This document shows positions 39,266 through 50,804 of a DNA stretch of 64,000 nucleotides, piece after piece. Position numbers and translations under genes: made by a program. The stretch covers positions 3,399-67,398 of the forward strand of contig BGKB01000030.1 in NCBI GenBank assembly GCA_003116975.1, read 5' to 3'. Positions within the stretch are counted from its first letter, which is position 1; each line of letters opens with the position of its first letter. The DNA is from Aurantiochytrium sp. KH105 (lineage: Eukaryota > Sar > Bigyra > Thraustochytrida > Thraustochytriidae). The notes under the pieces were generated by a model, which was not told the origin of the DNA, did no database searches, and saw nothing but the letters and a program-made list of their open reading frames with translations.

Positions 39266-40494
39266 GACCTGCAACTTTCTCCGATATGCCCCTGCGTTGT
39301 TCACACTCCCTCCCCCCACGACCGGTTCTTCGCACACGCTCAATGGCAGCAAGGTGCCTCACAAGAAGACCTCGCGTGATGAGCATTGCCAAGCACGAAA
39401 TAACTACACCAACTCACCGAGAATGGGCTTGCCAAGGGACGCGAAACAGAGTGATTTTGGTCGCTCCACTGCACTCGGGAATTGCCGAACTTTTCCCCCT
39501 GACCGTGAGTTACGAATTGAAACAAAATGGAGAACGACTCGGAGCTGCCATGTCTGTTAGGATCCTCGTCTGCTTCCGAGCAGTATCACGATCACGAGCA
39601 GTATCACGATCACGAGCACGATCACAATCTAGGCATAGGTTAATCACTCGTCGAGCCACTGAAGCTGCTACTTTGCAGGACATACTCTCCACGTAGGCCT
39701 GTACTACCACGATCGGGAAACACACGGACGATCTCAAGTTCTCCCGCCCGTGGAGCGAGTGATTCTCACTGTTAAGCCAACGAATGCATCAGCGCAGTGT
39801 TTGCAGCTGCAGCTGCAGCTACCTCGGCACTTGTTTCGATCTCCATTCTCCCCGCGGTTGCAGCTGCAGCTGCAGCTGCGCGGACGCCCTGTCGGCCGAA
39901 GCCAGCCAGCCGGCTCGCCACCTTGCCAACGCCCACTGGCCAGTGTCGTGGAGGCCGGCCGGTCTGCACACACACCTTCCTTCTTTGTTTTTCGGGGGTC
40001 TTTCGTAACAGCGCACGCACTGGCTTTCTTCTGCCCCTGCTCCTCGCAGCGGCGTCGCGCCGCCCCCACTTCGCTGGCCGCTCCCGGCCGCGGGGAGAGA
40101 TTGAGGGGGCGAGAGCTGCTGCTGCTGCTGCTGCTGTGGCGGCGGCCGGCAGGTTGCGTCAAGTCGCGTCGAGTCAAGTCAAGTTGGAGAACGAGCTCGA
40201 GTGTCGAGGTTCCGTTCCCGCCCGTCCAGAGTCCAGGATTTTGCGGCAGGTTCCAGGCAGTCCCGTCTGTAGCACCAGTGCCTACTTGGGACGCGCAACG
40301 CTGCGGCAACTACGGCTCTGCCGCGCCGCGCACGTCGGACGCACCGGCGAGGCGCAAAACTACGCTCCAGGCAAAACCAGAATCAGCAGCAGCTCGAAGC
40401 GCCGGAACGACACAAGGGGCAGAGAGCGCACAGGTTACAGCCGCTCGCTCGTTCGCTCGCTCGCTCGCGCGCTTGCTCGCTGGTGGAAAGCAAG
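39266..40494. promoter_or_regulatory. Intergenic upstream of SNF7, with GCAGCTGCAG palindromes
   Basis: Contains GCAGCTGCAGCTGCAGCT runs at about 39802-39820 and 39858-39880, an ATCACGATCACGAGC tandem at about 39585-39630, and a CGCTCGCTCG run just before the SNF7 start. No supportable gene. Confidence 0.5.
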
Positions 40495-41202
40495 ATGCGG
40501 TCTTTTATGAGCGCTGTACGACCCGGCAGGAGCAAGGCCAAGCGTGAGCAACGCCAGGCGCAAAAGACCAAGGCCGAGCAGGCGCAAGCCGTGCAAAACA
40601 AGGGCCAGGTGGAACACACCGCGAAACGCCTGCAAGCACGGGTCGAGCATCTCGAGCGGCAGCAAAACGTTCTTGCAAAGGAGGCCAAGGTCCTCGCGGC
40701 CAAGGGGAACAAGCAGGCGGCGATTAGCAGGTTGCGCAAGAAAAAGATGATCAACAAAGAGGTGGAGAAACTTTACGGGGCCATCTCTAACCTTGAGCAG
40801 CAGGCCTTTGCCGTGGAGAGCGCCATTGGCACCCAGGAGGTCATCAAAGGTCTGCGCGTGGGCAAGGACGCTCTCAAGACCGCCTACGATAAAATTGATG
40901 TTGACGAGCTTCATGACTTGCAGGATGACGTCGCAGAGACCATGCAGACCATGGAGGAGGTAGATAACCTTCTTGCCGAGCCTCTCTCTGGCTACGACTT
41001 TGACGAGGATGACCTTGCAGCCGAACTCGCTGAGCTCGACCAAGAATGCGCAGTGGACGATGTTATCAACGCGCTCCCTTCAGCGCCTCTCGCACCTGTT
41101 CCCAAGCCTGTATCTGCGGCCCAAGCTGTGACGATGGCCAAGCCCTCGCCGGTAGCGCCTCCTAGGCCAGCGGTACCTCCGAGACCGGTCGCTCTTGTCT
41201 GA
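40495..41202 (+). CDS. SNF7: ESCRT-III subunit Snf7/CHMP4
   Basis: The 235-residue protein has the ESCRT-III plan: a basic helical N-terminal half (about residues 10-110, Lys/Arg/Gln-rich) and an acidic C-terminal half. The block GYDFDEDDLAAELAELDQE at about 162-180 is the acidic helix typical of Snf7/CHMP4. The C-terminus ends in repeated PPRPxxPPRP, a proline-rich stretch that could bind SH3- or Bro1-type partners. Snf7 polymerises on membranes to drive multivesicular-body budding, abscission and membrane repair. The ORF also opens from a GTG at 40483; ATG 40495 (MRSFMSAVRPG) is the proper start. CHMP5/Vps60 is the main alternative. Confidence 0.8.
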   Translation: MRSFMSAVRPGRSKAKREQRQAQKTKAEQAQAVQNKGQVEHTAKRLQARVEHLERQQNVLAKEAKVLAAKGNKQAAISRLRKKKMINKEVEKLYGAISNLEQQAFAVESAIGTQEVIKGLRVGKDALKTAYDKIDVDELHDLQDDVAETMQTMEEVDNLLAEPLSGYDFDEDDLAAELAELDQECAVDDVINALPSAPLAPVPKPVSAAQAVTMAKPSPVAPPRPAVPPRPVALV

Positions 41203-42310
41203 GAGAAGAAGCACGACGTCAATCTCGCAAGCAAACAAATGCCCGCAAACAATGCAAGAAAGCAAACAAACAGACAAGCTTTAGCTTGCAAGCTTGCAAC
41301 CAAAGCGACTTATAGCCTATGAAAATGGTCTTGGCGCCTCATAAGCGACAGTTAGACCTTACTGATCAAGCAAGCAGTGTACTCTACAAGGTCGGCCAAA
41401 ACCCAAGTCCATGATGAACCTATTTTCTATTCCTCTCGTGATGTTCCATTTTCTGTACAAGGCAAAACGATGTCAATCGTTTGTGTACCAGGGAAAGCAA
41501 GATCCTCTAGACAGAATCAAGGAGGAATTCGCATTTCCTAGTGTTCCATTAACAAACTCCTCTTTACTTTTCAGGGCAATTCGCATGCATGTGTCTTGCG
41601 CGCGACGGTCAAAACCTTTAGCGTTTTCTCAAGCATGTAAGATCAAAAAACTTTTGAGACCATGGTCTCAAGTGAAGCCTCTAACAGGTGAACAGCGACC
41701 TCTACTCATCGTCTGACGGGCGCCAGCAAAGATACGATGGGCCTGTTCTCGACACTCGCGATGGTCGAGAAGCCAGAATTTGACAAGTATCGCCGAGGTC
41801 GGTTGGCTCAGGCAATAATTAGGTCAAACCTATGAGTAGTTGCTTGCCGATCATCAACGTCTTGCCCATTGCCGTCGGCCGCTCTTGCCCCCCTTTGGCG
41901 TCGGTCGCTGCCTCAGCTCCGCAAAATTGCGCCAAATCCACGCGGTGTTATTCGGGTAGGGTGAGAGACGATCTGACAGTTACGAAAATTAGGCCTAAGC
42001 CTAGGCCTATCAGGCCTACTAGGCCTAGGTTAGTACTAGTAGTCTGCTAGTGCGTCTCACCATTCATTCATTGGTTCATCCAGGCGGATGGATTGTGAAT
42101 GTGCGGCAGGGACTAAACTCCTTTTTAGCCCCCCCTCCGGGTTGGCAGAACATCATTACGGAGCCTGCAGAAGGGGTCCGGAAGGGAGTCTGAGCAGGAT
42201 TCGATCTCGGTGGTCTTGCGAGCGAGGGCGCGCAAATCGACATCGAGAGCGACGCCGTCCGCTAGCGTAGAAACAACAGCAGCTGACGAACAGGAGCAAA
42301 CAACCGGAAA
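41203..42310. promoter_or_regulatory. Intergenic upstream of ATP sulfurylase, cluster of AGGCCTA motifs
   Basis: AT-rich first half and GC-richer second half. Between about 41990 and 42032 the motif (A/T)AGGCCTA or CTAGGCCTA occurs about four times in a row. A 101-codon ORF near 41411 is not supported. Confidence 0.5.
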
Positions 42311-43576
42311 ATGCAGGCTATCCGCGCCCTCGGCGGCGCCGCGACGCGCGTCGCCCTCGGACGCGCGGCGGTGGCGCAGCCGCTGACCCTTCGTCTGGCG
42401 ACCCGCGCCATGTCGACCGGCATTCCCGCGCACGGCGGCGAGCTCGTTGACCTTATGGTCAAGGACGAGGCCGAGAAGCAGAAGCTCAAGAGCAGCGTCG
42501 ACACCACCATGGAGCTCTCTGACCGCAACGCCTGCGACGTCGAGCTTCTGGTCAACGGTGGCTTCAGCCCCCTCACCTCCTTCATGAACCAGGCCGACTA
42601 CGAGAGCGTCGTGGAGCGTAACCGCCTCACCAACGACGTCCTCTTCGGCCTCCCTGTCGTTCTCGACACCGACCGCGAGGACCTCACCGTCGGCAAGAAG
42701 GTTCTCCTCCAGTACAAGGGTGAGGACCTTGCTGTCATGGACATTGAGGAGCGCTACACCCCGGACAAGGTCAAGGAGACCAACAACTGCTACAAGACCA
42801 CCGAGCTCGCCCACCCCGGTACCATGATGGTCGCCCTCGAGCGCGGCAACACCTACCTCTCTGGCGCCCTCAAGGGCCTCCAGCTGCCCACCCGCGAGAT
42901 CCCCTGCCAGACCCCGCGCGAGGTCCGCGAGATGCTTCCCAAGGACAAGAACGTCGTCGTCTTCCAGTGCCGTAACCCCCTCCACCGCGCCCACGTCGAG
43001 CTCTTCCTCCGCTCTGCTGCCGTCGTTGAGAACAACGTTGTCCTCGTCCACCCCACCGTTGGCCCCACCCAGCAGGATGACATCAGCGGTGCCGTGCGCT
43101 ACAAGACCTACCTCACCCTCCAGGACAACGAGCTCAAGGGCAACGACCAGATCGTCTTCGCCTACCTTCCCTACAGCATGCAGATGGCCGGCCCCCGCGA
43201 GGCTCTCCAGCACATGATCATCCGCAAGAACTACTGCCAGATGGACAACGGCATGGGCGTGCACTTCATCGTCGGCCGCGATATGGCCGGCTCCAAGAGC
43301 TCCATCACTGGCGAGGACTACTACGGCGCCTACGACGCCCAGGAGTTCGCCGGCGAGGTCGCCAGCGAGCTCGGTATGGGCACTGTCCCTTCGCTCAACC
43401 TTGTCTACTGCGGCGAGGAGCACGGCTACATGACTGCTGACAAGGCCGAGGAGACTGGCGCCAAGCCGCTCAAGCTTTCCGGTACCGAGTTCCGCAAGCG
43501 CCTCCGCGCCGGCGAGGACATCCCGGAGTGGTTCGCTTACCCGAGCGTCGTCAAGGTTCTCCGCGAGAACCTCTAA
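42311..43576 (+). CDS. ATP sulfurylase (sulfate adenylyltransferase)
   Basis: The 421-residue enzyme makes adenosine 5'-phosphosulfate and pyrophosphate from ATP and sulfate, the first step of sulfate assimilation. A leader of about 35 residues, rich in Arg and Ala and free of acids, suggests import into mitochondria. The PUA-like N-terminal domain carries GGFSPL..FM. The nucleotidyl-transferase core holds QCRNPLHRAH from Gln219 (the HxxH element), a PTVGPTQQDD stretch and VGRDMAG near 325, where many bacterial and fungal enzymes have GRDHAG. No APS kinase domain follows, so it is monofunctional. Codon use is extremely biased to C- and G-ending codons (CTC, GCC, AAG, GAC), unlike its neighbours, suggesting high expression. 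Confidence 0.92.
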   Translation: MQAIRALGGAATRVALGRAAVAQPLTLRLATRAMSTGIPAHGGELVDLMVKDEAEKQKLKSSVDTTMELSDRNACDVELLVNGGFSPLTSFMNQADYESVVERNRLTNDVLFGLPVVLDTDREDLTVGKKVLLQYKGEDLAVMDIEERYTPDKVKETNNCYKTTELAHPGTMMVALERGNTYLSGALKGLQLPTREIPCQTPREVREMLPKDKNVVVFQCRNPLHRAHVELFLRSAAVVENNVVLVHPTVGPTQQDDISGAVRYKTYLTLQDNELKGNDQIVFAYLPYSMQMAGPREALQHMIIRKNYCQMDNGMGVHFIVGRDMAGSKSSITGEDYYGAYDAQEFAGEVASELGMGTVPSLNLVYCGEEHGYMTADKAEETGAKPLKLSGTEFRKRLRAGEDIPEWFAYPSVVKVLRENL

Positions 43577-44299
43577 ATGGGCACCTTTCCTTTTTCGTCG
43601 CACCTGCCACGCTTTCCCTCCCCCTCTTCGTATTTTCTTTAATGTGGCTTCGTCCCAATGCTTGCTAGGCTAGCTAGTGGCTACCTGGCTGATCGACTGA
43701 CCGATCGGTTAGCCGGTCTCCAGTTGTGTGCGGGCATGTGATTGAGCGAGAGCGAGATCTGCCATGCGAAAGGAGGAATGAGCATCCATTATCCTACGCA
43801 GTTCAAGTCAAGCCAAGCCGAGTCGACCGACCGACCAACCGATCTACGGTTCTTCTCTTTGCTTTCCTTGCCTCTATGATATCTTTCTCTCCTCTTTCTT
43901 TTCTTTTGTTTAGATCTCTCACTTTCCCGGCACAATACAACCATGCACGCGTGTGCCCTTCTCATTATTCTTATTCTACTGTCCTTCTTGTGAGATTTCA
44001 CCATCCCAAAATCCTCTCTCAAGACTAGGCTGGACGCTCTTTTGATGATAGGCCTACCAGGAGACCAACACAGAAAGCGAAAAACACATTCTTGTAAAAC
44101 ACATTTTTCATCTTGATGCTATTATTACATGATGGACGCCTTCAGTCATCGCACCATGTGACTGCATGATCGATGGAGTGATTGCTTGCTTGATGCGATC
44201 TCTCTTGACTATGATATACGTTATCGCTTCTCTCGCACCATAATACATTGCCCAGACAAGTCGCAAAGCAGAGCAAAACATCGTAGAGCTCATGAGTGC
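43577..44299. other. Convergent 3' region of ATP sulfurylase and cyclase
   Basis: Contains a GATCGACTGACCGATCGG-like stretch near 43691, CTCTTTCTTTTC tracts near 43890 and an AGGCCTA motif near 44050. No gene supported. Confidence 0.5.
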
Positions 44300-47200
44300 T
44301 CAAAATTCTTTGGCGTGCAGTCGCAGCACACCATCCCAATCGTGATTGGAAGGTGAAATTGACGTGCCATGTTTGACCAAGGCTCCATCAATCCGCGCTT
44401 GCAAGAGTTGCGCGGCGCGGTCAGTGGTACATTTGGCTGTGAGCCGATGCAGTGCTTCATCCGCTTCGGCAAACTGGCCCCGCTGAAATGCATCGAGCGC
44501 ACGCTCGTAAGCTTCGATGTCGCTTAGCTTGCCCTTGCGCACATCGCTCACCGGACCGTACTCGTACGTGACGGCATCTTCGCATTCCTCCTCGTCATTG
44601 CTGCTCGAGGCGTTCCATGTTCGCGAGGATCGCGGCATCCGAAAGGACCCGCGAATTTTGGCCGCAGAAACCAATGGCAAACGGGCGGACATGAACTTTG
44701 TCTCGCGCATCCTTTGCTTGCGTGTGCTGGATCCAAAAATGCGATCGCTCATCGACGGTGCTCTTGAAGCTTGAGCCTCCGACACGCCAGGCGCGTCGGC
44801 TGTGCTGCGACCCAGAAGTTTGCGTTTCATGGACACAAGCTCATACACCGTCACAGTCTTGGCCTTGCCTTTGACTGCCACACAGTCGAGCTTGCGCGTC
44901 ACAAACACGTTGCCAGGGAGCGCAGAAAAGGTGCTGTGCGAGATGATGATGCCCGTTCCAAAAAGCTTGTTCACCCCCTCGAGTCGAGACGCGAGATTTA
45001 CCGCGTCTCCCAAGGATCCCCATTTGTAACGCGAAACGCTTCCAATGTTGCCCGTCAGCACGTCGCCAGTATGCACCCCAATCCTGATCTTTAACTTTCC
45101 ACATCCAGCGGCCCCGAGCATTTCCGCAAAGTATTCGTTGAGAAACCGCATGGACTCTTGCTGGGCCAAGGCCGAGGCGCACGCTTTGGCTTCGTGGTCT
45201 TCGACAGGATCAGGCGTATTCCAGAATGCCAACACACCATCTCCCAATATTTCGCTCACCACACCACCGTACGCTTCCACAACGGCGGTCATGACGGTCA
45301 GGTAGCGGACCAAGAAGAGGAGAAGATCGCGCTCGCTGAGACGCTCACTAATGGATGTGAAGCCCGCAATGTCCGAAAACAAAATGGTCACATTGCGACG
45401 GCGCACGTGAAGGCGACGGCCCTTGCCCTCTGAGTTTGTGATCACCGCACGCACCACTGCAGAAGGCACAAACTTGGCCATCACTTCGATGGTGCTACAC
45501 AAGTCATTGAACGAGGACTGCATTTGCGAAATCTCGTGAACACGTGAGAGCTCCGTCTTCTTTACACGGCTGAACTTGAGCGTCTCAAGGTCGCGCATGA
45601 AGCCGCTCAGCTGGATGATGGAGGCTCCAAAGCGCCACGCGAGGCACGCCGAAAGGATGCAAACAAGGATGGTAATGGCCAGAATGATCCCCGTGACCAA
45701 GGCGGCCGCCTGGGCCCAGCGTTCTCGCTGCTGTTCGTCGAGCGAACGCACAATGCCCTTGTACTCGCCCTTGAGGTACTCGAGGTTTTGCAGGTAGAGA
45801 AGGTGTGGGACAACGGCAACAGCAAGAAGCTCTACCTGATTGCCCATGTCGACCAAATCATAAGGGTCTGCACTGGGGCCCTGCACCGGGACCATGGAGA
45901 CAAAGAAGCACTGGCTCGAGTTCGCACCAGTCTGGGTCAGGTCGCATGGCTCGAGCGTATCGAGATTGACGAGTGCCGCACGTCGCGTGCCAGGCGTGCC
46001 AAAGGCCCCGCCCAACCAGGCGTCGCGCACGTAGGTAGCCGACCGCGCCACAGTGCCGGTGCCACCCTCGACATCGACCGCAAGGGTGGAGTTGAGCATC
46101 GCGTGGTCGACCTGTGCCGGCCTGCACGCGTTCGAAGTTGCCAACAAAGTGCCGACGCGGTCCACATCGTCAAGTTCCGAGTCAATCGAGTTGGCGCCAT
46201 TAAAGATCAGGTACGAGAGACCAGCGTCCTCATCGGTTCCGTTGGCGAGACTTGAGCTGCTCGCGGAACTGCCATGTGGACTGGAATTTGCGTCATGACT
46301 GCCGTCAGCTGCAGAAAAGTTGAAGCTGAGGTGCTCGTGCAGAAAGCAGCTCAGGCCCTGAAGATCAATCTGGGCACCGATGAGAGCATTGAAACACGTT
46401 CGATTGGAATTGAGACAAAGGTCGTACGGACGGAGAAAGGTCATGAGCATGGAAGGGTCGCCCTGAAAGTCGTTGAGCGCCCACCAGAAAAGCACAGGGT
46501 TATTATCGTTGTCGGCCATGAGACGCAGCTCTTTGAGACGGAGCGGGTGTTGGTCATAGTCGAAGTTGTCATTGACGCAATGGGAATGCGCTTGATGGGG
46601 TCGCGTAAAGTCAGGCACCCCTGCTGTCATTGGATATGCGGTGCAGTTTGGCGACGGCGTGCACAGCTCGATGCAAGAGAAATTAAGGAATCTGTCCTCG
46701 ACAGCAACAATAACTTCGGAGGTTTCTTCAAAGCCGATAAAGACGCTTCGGACGCTTCGCGATTGTTCCGTGGCGAGCGGTATCGACAGCAGAATGCCAG
46801 CGCTGGCATTGTAGGCCGCCTGCACGGCTTCGAAGGTGGCTGTGGATTGGTCGAGAGCGCCGACGTGGCCCGAGAAACCTGGCTGGAAATGGCGAATGGC
46901 GGCCAGGGAGCCTGCGACCTCGCCGGTGATACCCACGGCCTGATCGAGGTAGGAGCGCTGGATGCGTTCGCTTAGCACGTCGAGCGCGCTGATGGTGTCC
47001 TGGCGCGCAAAATCCTCAAGGGTGATGCGCGAGGTCTCCATGAGATCCGCCACGTTTTCTGTGCACTGCGTCTGGACCTCGTTGGTGACATCGACGGAAA
47101 GCGAGAGGCTGACAATTGCAATGAGCATGCACGCGAGCGCGACGATTAGCATGGACATGAGCACCAGCGCCGCGCGGAAATGGATGGTTGGCGCGCACCG

Positions 47201-48139
47201 TGGCAGCTCGGGCGGCCCACTGAGGAGACTCCGAGGGGAAGCCGGGCCGACGTCTTGCCCAGTGCCGGCCGCGCCCGTTTTCTCTCGATTTGATGCCTCG
47301 GCCGCGCCGTGCGTGTCGTCCGCGAACGAGGTCGACACGGTGACGCCTTCGTGTCCGGGGACCATGAAGGCATTTTCGTCGCGCACGAGGGTTTCTTGTA
47401 CGTAGCCCATGAGTGATTTGGAGCGCATAAGGAGCTGTAGAGCGTTGGCAGAGTCTTTCGGAGGGTATGTTGGTGTGTGGGGCGGCGCGGGTGCGCTCAT
47501 GGGTGGAAGCATGGAGTCCAAGGGAGGAAACTTGGAGTCCAAGGGAGGAAACTTGGAGTCCAAGGGTGGAAGCTTGGAGTCCAAGGGTGGAAGCTTGGAG
47601 TCCAAGGGTGGAAGCTTGGACTCCAAGGGTGGAAGCATGGATCCAAGGGTGTCGCTTTCGTGTTCGGGTTCTTCTTTGTCATTGTCCATATTTTCGACTT
47701 TGTGGGCGTTGGAGGAGCATGTTTCGTCGGCGTCAATTTCGTTGTCAGTGTCGAAATCGAGGCCAAAAATGTCGTCGCGCATATTTTTCAAACCGGAGGA
47801 GACAGAGGTTCTTCTCGTTGTTTCTGAATCCGGGTCGCTTACGTTGCCGTCTCGTACTACGATCGTCTGCGTTGCGGTTGCATAGTCGTCATATGGTGAG
47901 ACGGAGAGACTGTCATCATCGTCCAGACCGCCCGCAGAAGTACGACTGCTGCTCGCAGAGGCATCAGGGCTCGCCGGGAGAATGTGGCGCACTGCCACAA
48001 GTGGAGGAGGAGGAGGAGGAGGAGGTGGCGGTAGTATTGATGTTGCTCCGAGCGGCGACGATGTGGATTGGGTTCCAAATTCGGGCTCGGAATTGTTCAT
48101 TTTGAGATGGTCTTGTTGGTGTTCATCTCCGACTCCTAT

Positions 48140-48197
<58 letters not shown>

Positions 48198-48448
48198 ACT
48201 CCTGCTCCTGCTCCTTGATGAGTGTCATTCCACGTTCGCGCGCTTCTTTCCGGCTTGCAGCAATTGTCCAAGGGCGCTGTGCGCGCTCGTTTGCGCCCTG
48301 TCCTGCTGGCATTGCTTGCGCTGCTGGAGCTGCTTGCGCTGCTAGAGCTGCTGGTGCTGCTAGAGCTGCTGGCTTCCTCGTCTACGAGGGTCCCGTCGAC
48401 CATGCGCCGGAGCCGCGTTGCCGCAGCATCGCCGTCGTCCTCGTCCAT
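44300..48448 (-). CDS. Receptor-type class III nucleotidyl cyclase
   Basis: This 1382-residue protein has a long low-complexity cytosolic N-terminus, including a Gly-Ala run (about residues 78-104), prolines and PPLDSK repeats near 270-315. TM1 lies near 420-445, an outer domain of about 450 residues with many Cys and N-glycosylation sites follows, and TM2 lies near 915-940. A HAMP-like linker ending KFVPSAVVRAV leads to a class III catalytic domain from about 1020. Metal-binding Asp residues sit in LFSDIAGFT and LGDGVLAFW, and GSLGDAVNLASRLEG follows. It makes cAMP or cGMP on receiving an outer signal. At the base-specificity positions I read Glu (EILGD) where adenylyl cyclases have Lys, and Gly at the Asp/Cys position, so the product is uncertain. 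Confidence 0.88.
47505..47650. repeat. 21-base tandem repeat in the cyclase gene (PPLDSKx units)
   Basis: About seven copies of a 21-base unit near GGAGTCCAAGGGTGGAAGCT on the + strand, coding on the minus strand for a seven-residue unit P-P-L-D-S-K/M-L/F. Copies differ by a few bases. Confidence 0.85.
48142..48213. repeat. (CTCCTG)n hexanucleotide repeat encoding Gly-Ala in the cyclase
   Basis: About 12 hexamers, reading GAGAGA on the minus strand in frame with the cyclase N-terminus. Confidence 0.85.
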
Positions 48449-48595
48449 GCCTTCCTTCCGTGGCGTGTGCCGCTACGGCTGTAGTCTCGCAGCGTGCGAG
48501 GCCGGTCTCCGAGCTGCTTCGGGCTTTGGTCGCTCTGGTTCCAGGCAAGGCAAGGCAACAAGGCAACGCAAGGCAACGCAGGGCAAGGCACGCTC

Positions 48596-48683
48596 GCACA
48601 CGCACACGCACACGCACACGCACACGCACACGCACACGCACACGCACACGCACACGCACACGCACACGCACACGCACACGCAC
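48596..48683. repeat. (CGCACA)n hexanucleotide array
   Basis: About 14 near-perfect copies, 150 bases upstream of the cyclase start. Confidence 0.92.
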
Positions 48684-48751
48684 GAGTTGTCTTTGCTGCT
48701 TTTGGCTGCTACTGCTGCTGCTGTAGTACTGCTGCTGCTGCTGATCGGTGA

Positions 48752-49435
<684 letters not shown>

Positions 49436-50442
49436 TAGGCAGCCCAGGACGGGAGGATCCCTAGTCAAGTCTCGCGCGGCAGGCAGGCAGACAGGCTGAC
49501 AGGCAGACAGGACTGCCGCGCTGCACTGCACTGCGCTGCTCTGCGCCCTCTCGTTCGCTCGCGAGCCGAGCCTTCGCTCCACACGCACTGCCTGCCAGGC
49601 GCGGCTCGCTTCTGCGCCGCCATCGTCGCAGGCGCGCACTCACGCACTCCCTCGTCTTGGACGCGCGGAGGCTCGATCTCGATCTCGTCACGCCGGGCCT
49701 CGCCTCGCCTTGCCTCGCCTATGCGCCGCCTTCCCGCGGGCGCGAGCCTCGCCCTCGCGCCCTCGCGGTCGCTTGTCGCGCACGGCAGCGGTCTCTTATA
49801 TCTTACTTACTCTTCCTTCGTCAACCGCGGTGGCGGCGCGGCGCGTGCCGCTGCCGCGCACTTCTCGCGTCTCCTCGCGGGCCCGGCCAGGTGGTCCCAG
49901 ACGCTTCCGCGCGCGCCTCCTGCACTGCAGCTGCAGCTGGCGCCGCGACCGCCTGCCGGCGCCGCGTCTGCTGGCGCCGGCGCCGCGTGACGAGGGTGCC
50001 GCGACGCACCCTGGGCCCGAACGCTCGCCGGGACCGGGCTGAGGCAGGCTTGGCGCGGCACGTGCAGAGAGAAGGAAGAGAGAGGCTCTGCTCTTCACTC
50101 ACGCACAGTCAGTCTGTCGAGGCGGACAGACAAACGAACCGACGCGTGGCGAGAGAGGAGGAGAAGAACTTGGAAAGCAGCTGGAACTCGGAAAGCAACG
50201 CGAAGAACGAAGCAGAGCAAGGCAAGCAGCTGCCTCTGCCAGCAGCTGCAGCCTGCAGCAGGCAGTGCGGAAAGATTCTCACGCAACACGCACGAGCAGC
50301 AAGCAGCGAAGAATCTTTTGTCGGGCTGGTCTGGCTGGCAGAAAAAAACTGGTGTGGCTGCTAGCTGTTGGCGGTAGCGGCTGCAGCTGCCAGCTGGTTG
50401 CGGCAGCGGCACTGCTGCGATGACGCCATCGTCGAGATCGAC

Positions 50443-50586
50443 GCGATCAATCGATCAACGGCGATCAATCGATCAACGGCGATCAAGCGATCAACGGCGA
50501 TCAATCGATCAACGGCGATCAATCGATCAACGGCGATCAATCGATCAACGGCGATCAAGCGATCAACGGCGATCAAGCGATCAAAG
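50443..50586. repeat. 18-base tandem repeat, eight units, nested GATCAA/CGATC
   Basis: Eight contiguous units of GCGATCAATCGATCAACG, with AAGC replacing AATC in units 3, 7 and 8. Each unit carries the ATCGAT palindrome in most copies. There is no gene around it. Confidence 0.93.
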
Positions 50587-50804
50587 GTGTTGGTCTCGGC
50601 GCGCGCCACATCGCAATGGTGGCGCAGGAAGGTATCAGTATCAGAGGTAATAGAGCAAACTTGAACAAAAGCCTTGGTAGCGTTCGTTCGGCGCAAGGCC
50701 TGGCGGGCTTGAACTGCAGGGGAGGTAGGCCTAGTGGGCGGCACTGGAAAACGAGAGAACATTACTTACTATACTGGTCAGACAAAAGATTAAGCGACCG
50801 CGGG

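Noticed and set aside
40483-40494. Upstream starts for SNF7 (GTG 40483), ARP2 (TTG 60872) and the orphan ORF (TTG 37859)
   Set aside because: Eukaryotic genes normally use ATG, and each has a suitable ATG a few to 20 codons downstream.
42125-43603. A 492-codon leftward ORF antisense to ATP sulfurylase
   Set aside because: It mirrors a gene with extreme C/G-ending codon bias, which removes stops from the antisense frame; its Val/Leu/Ala/Glu-rich product matches no family.
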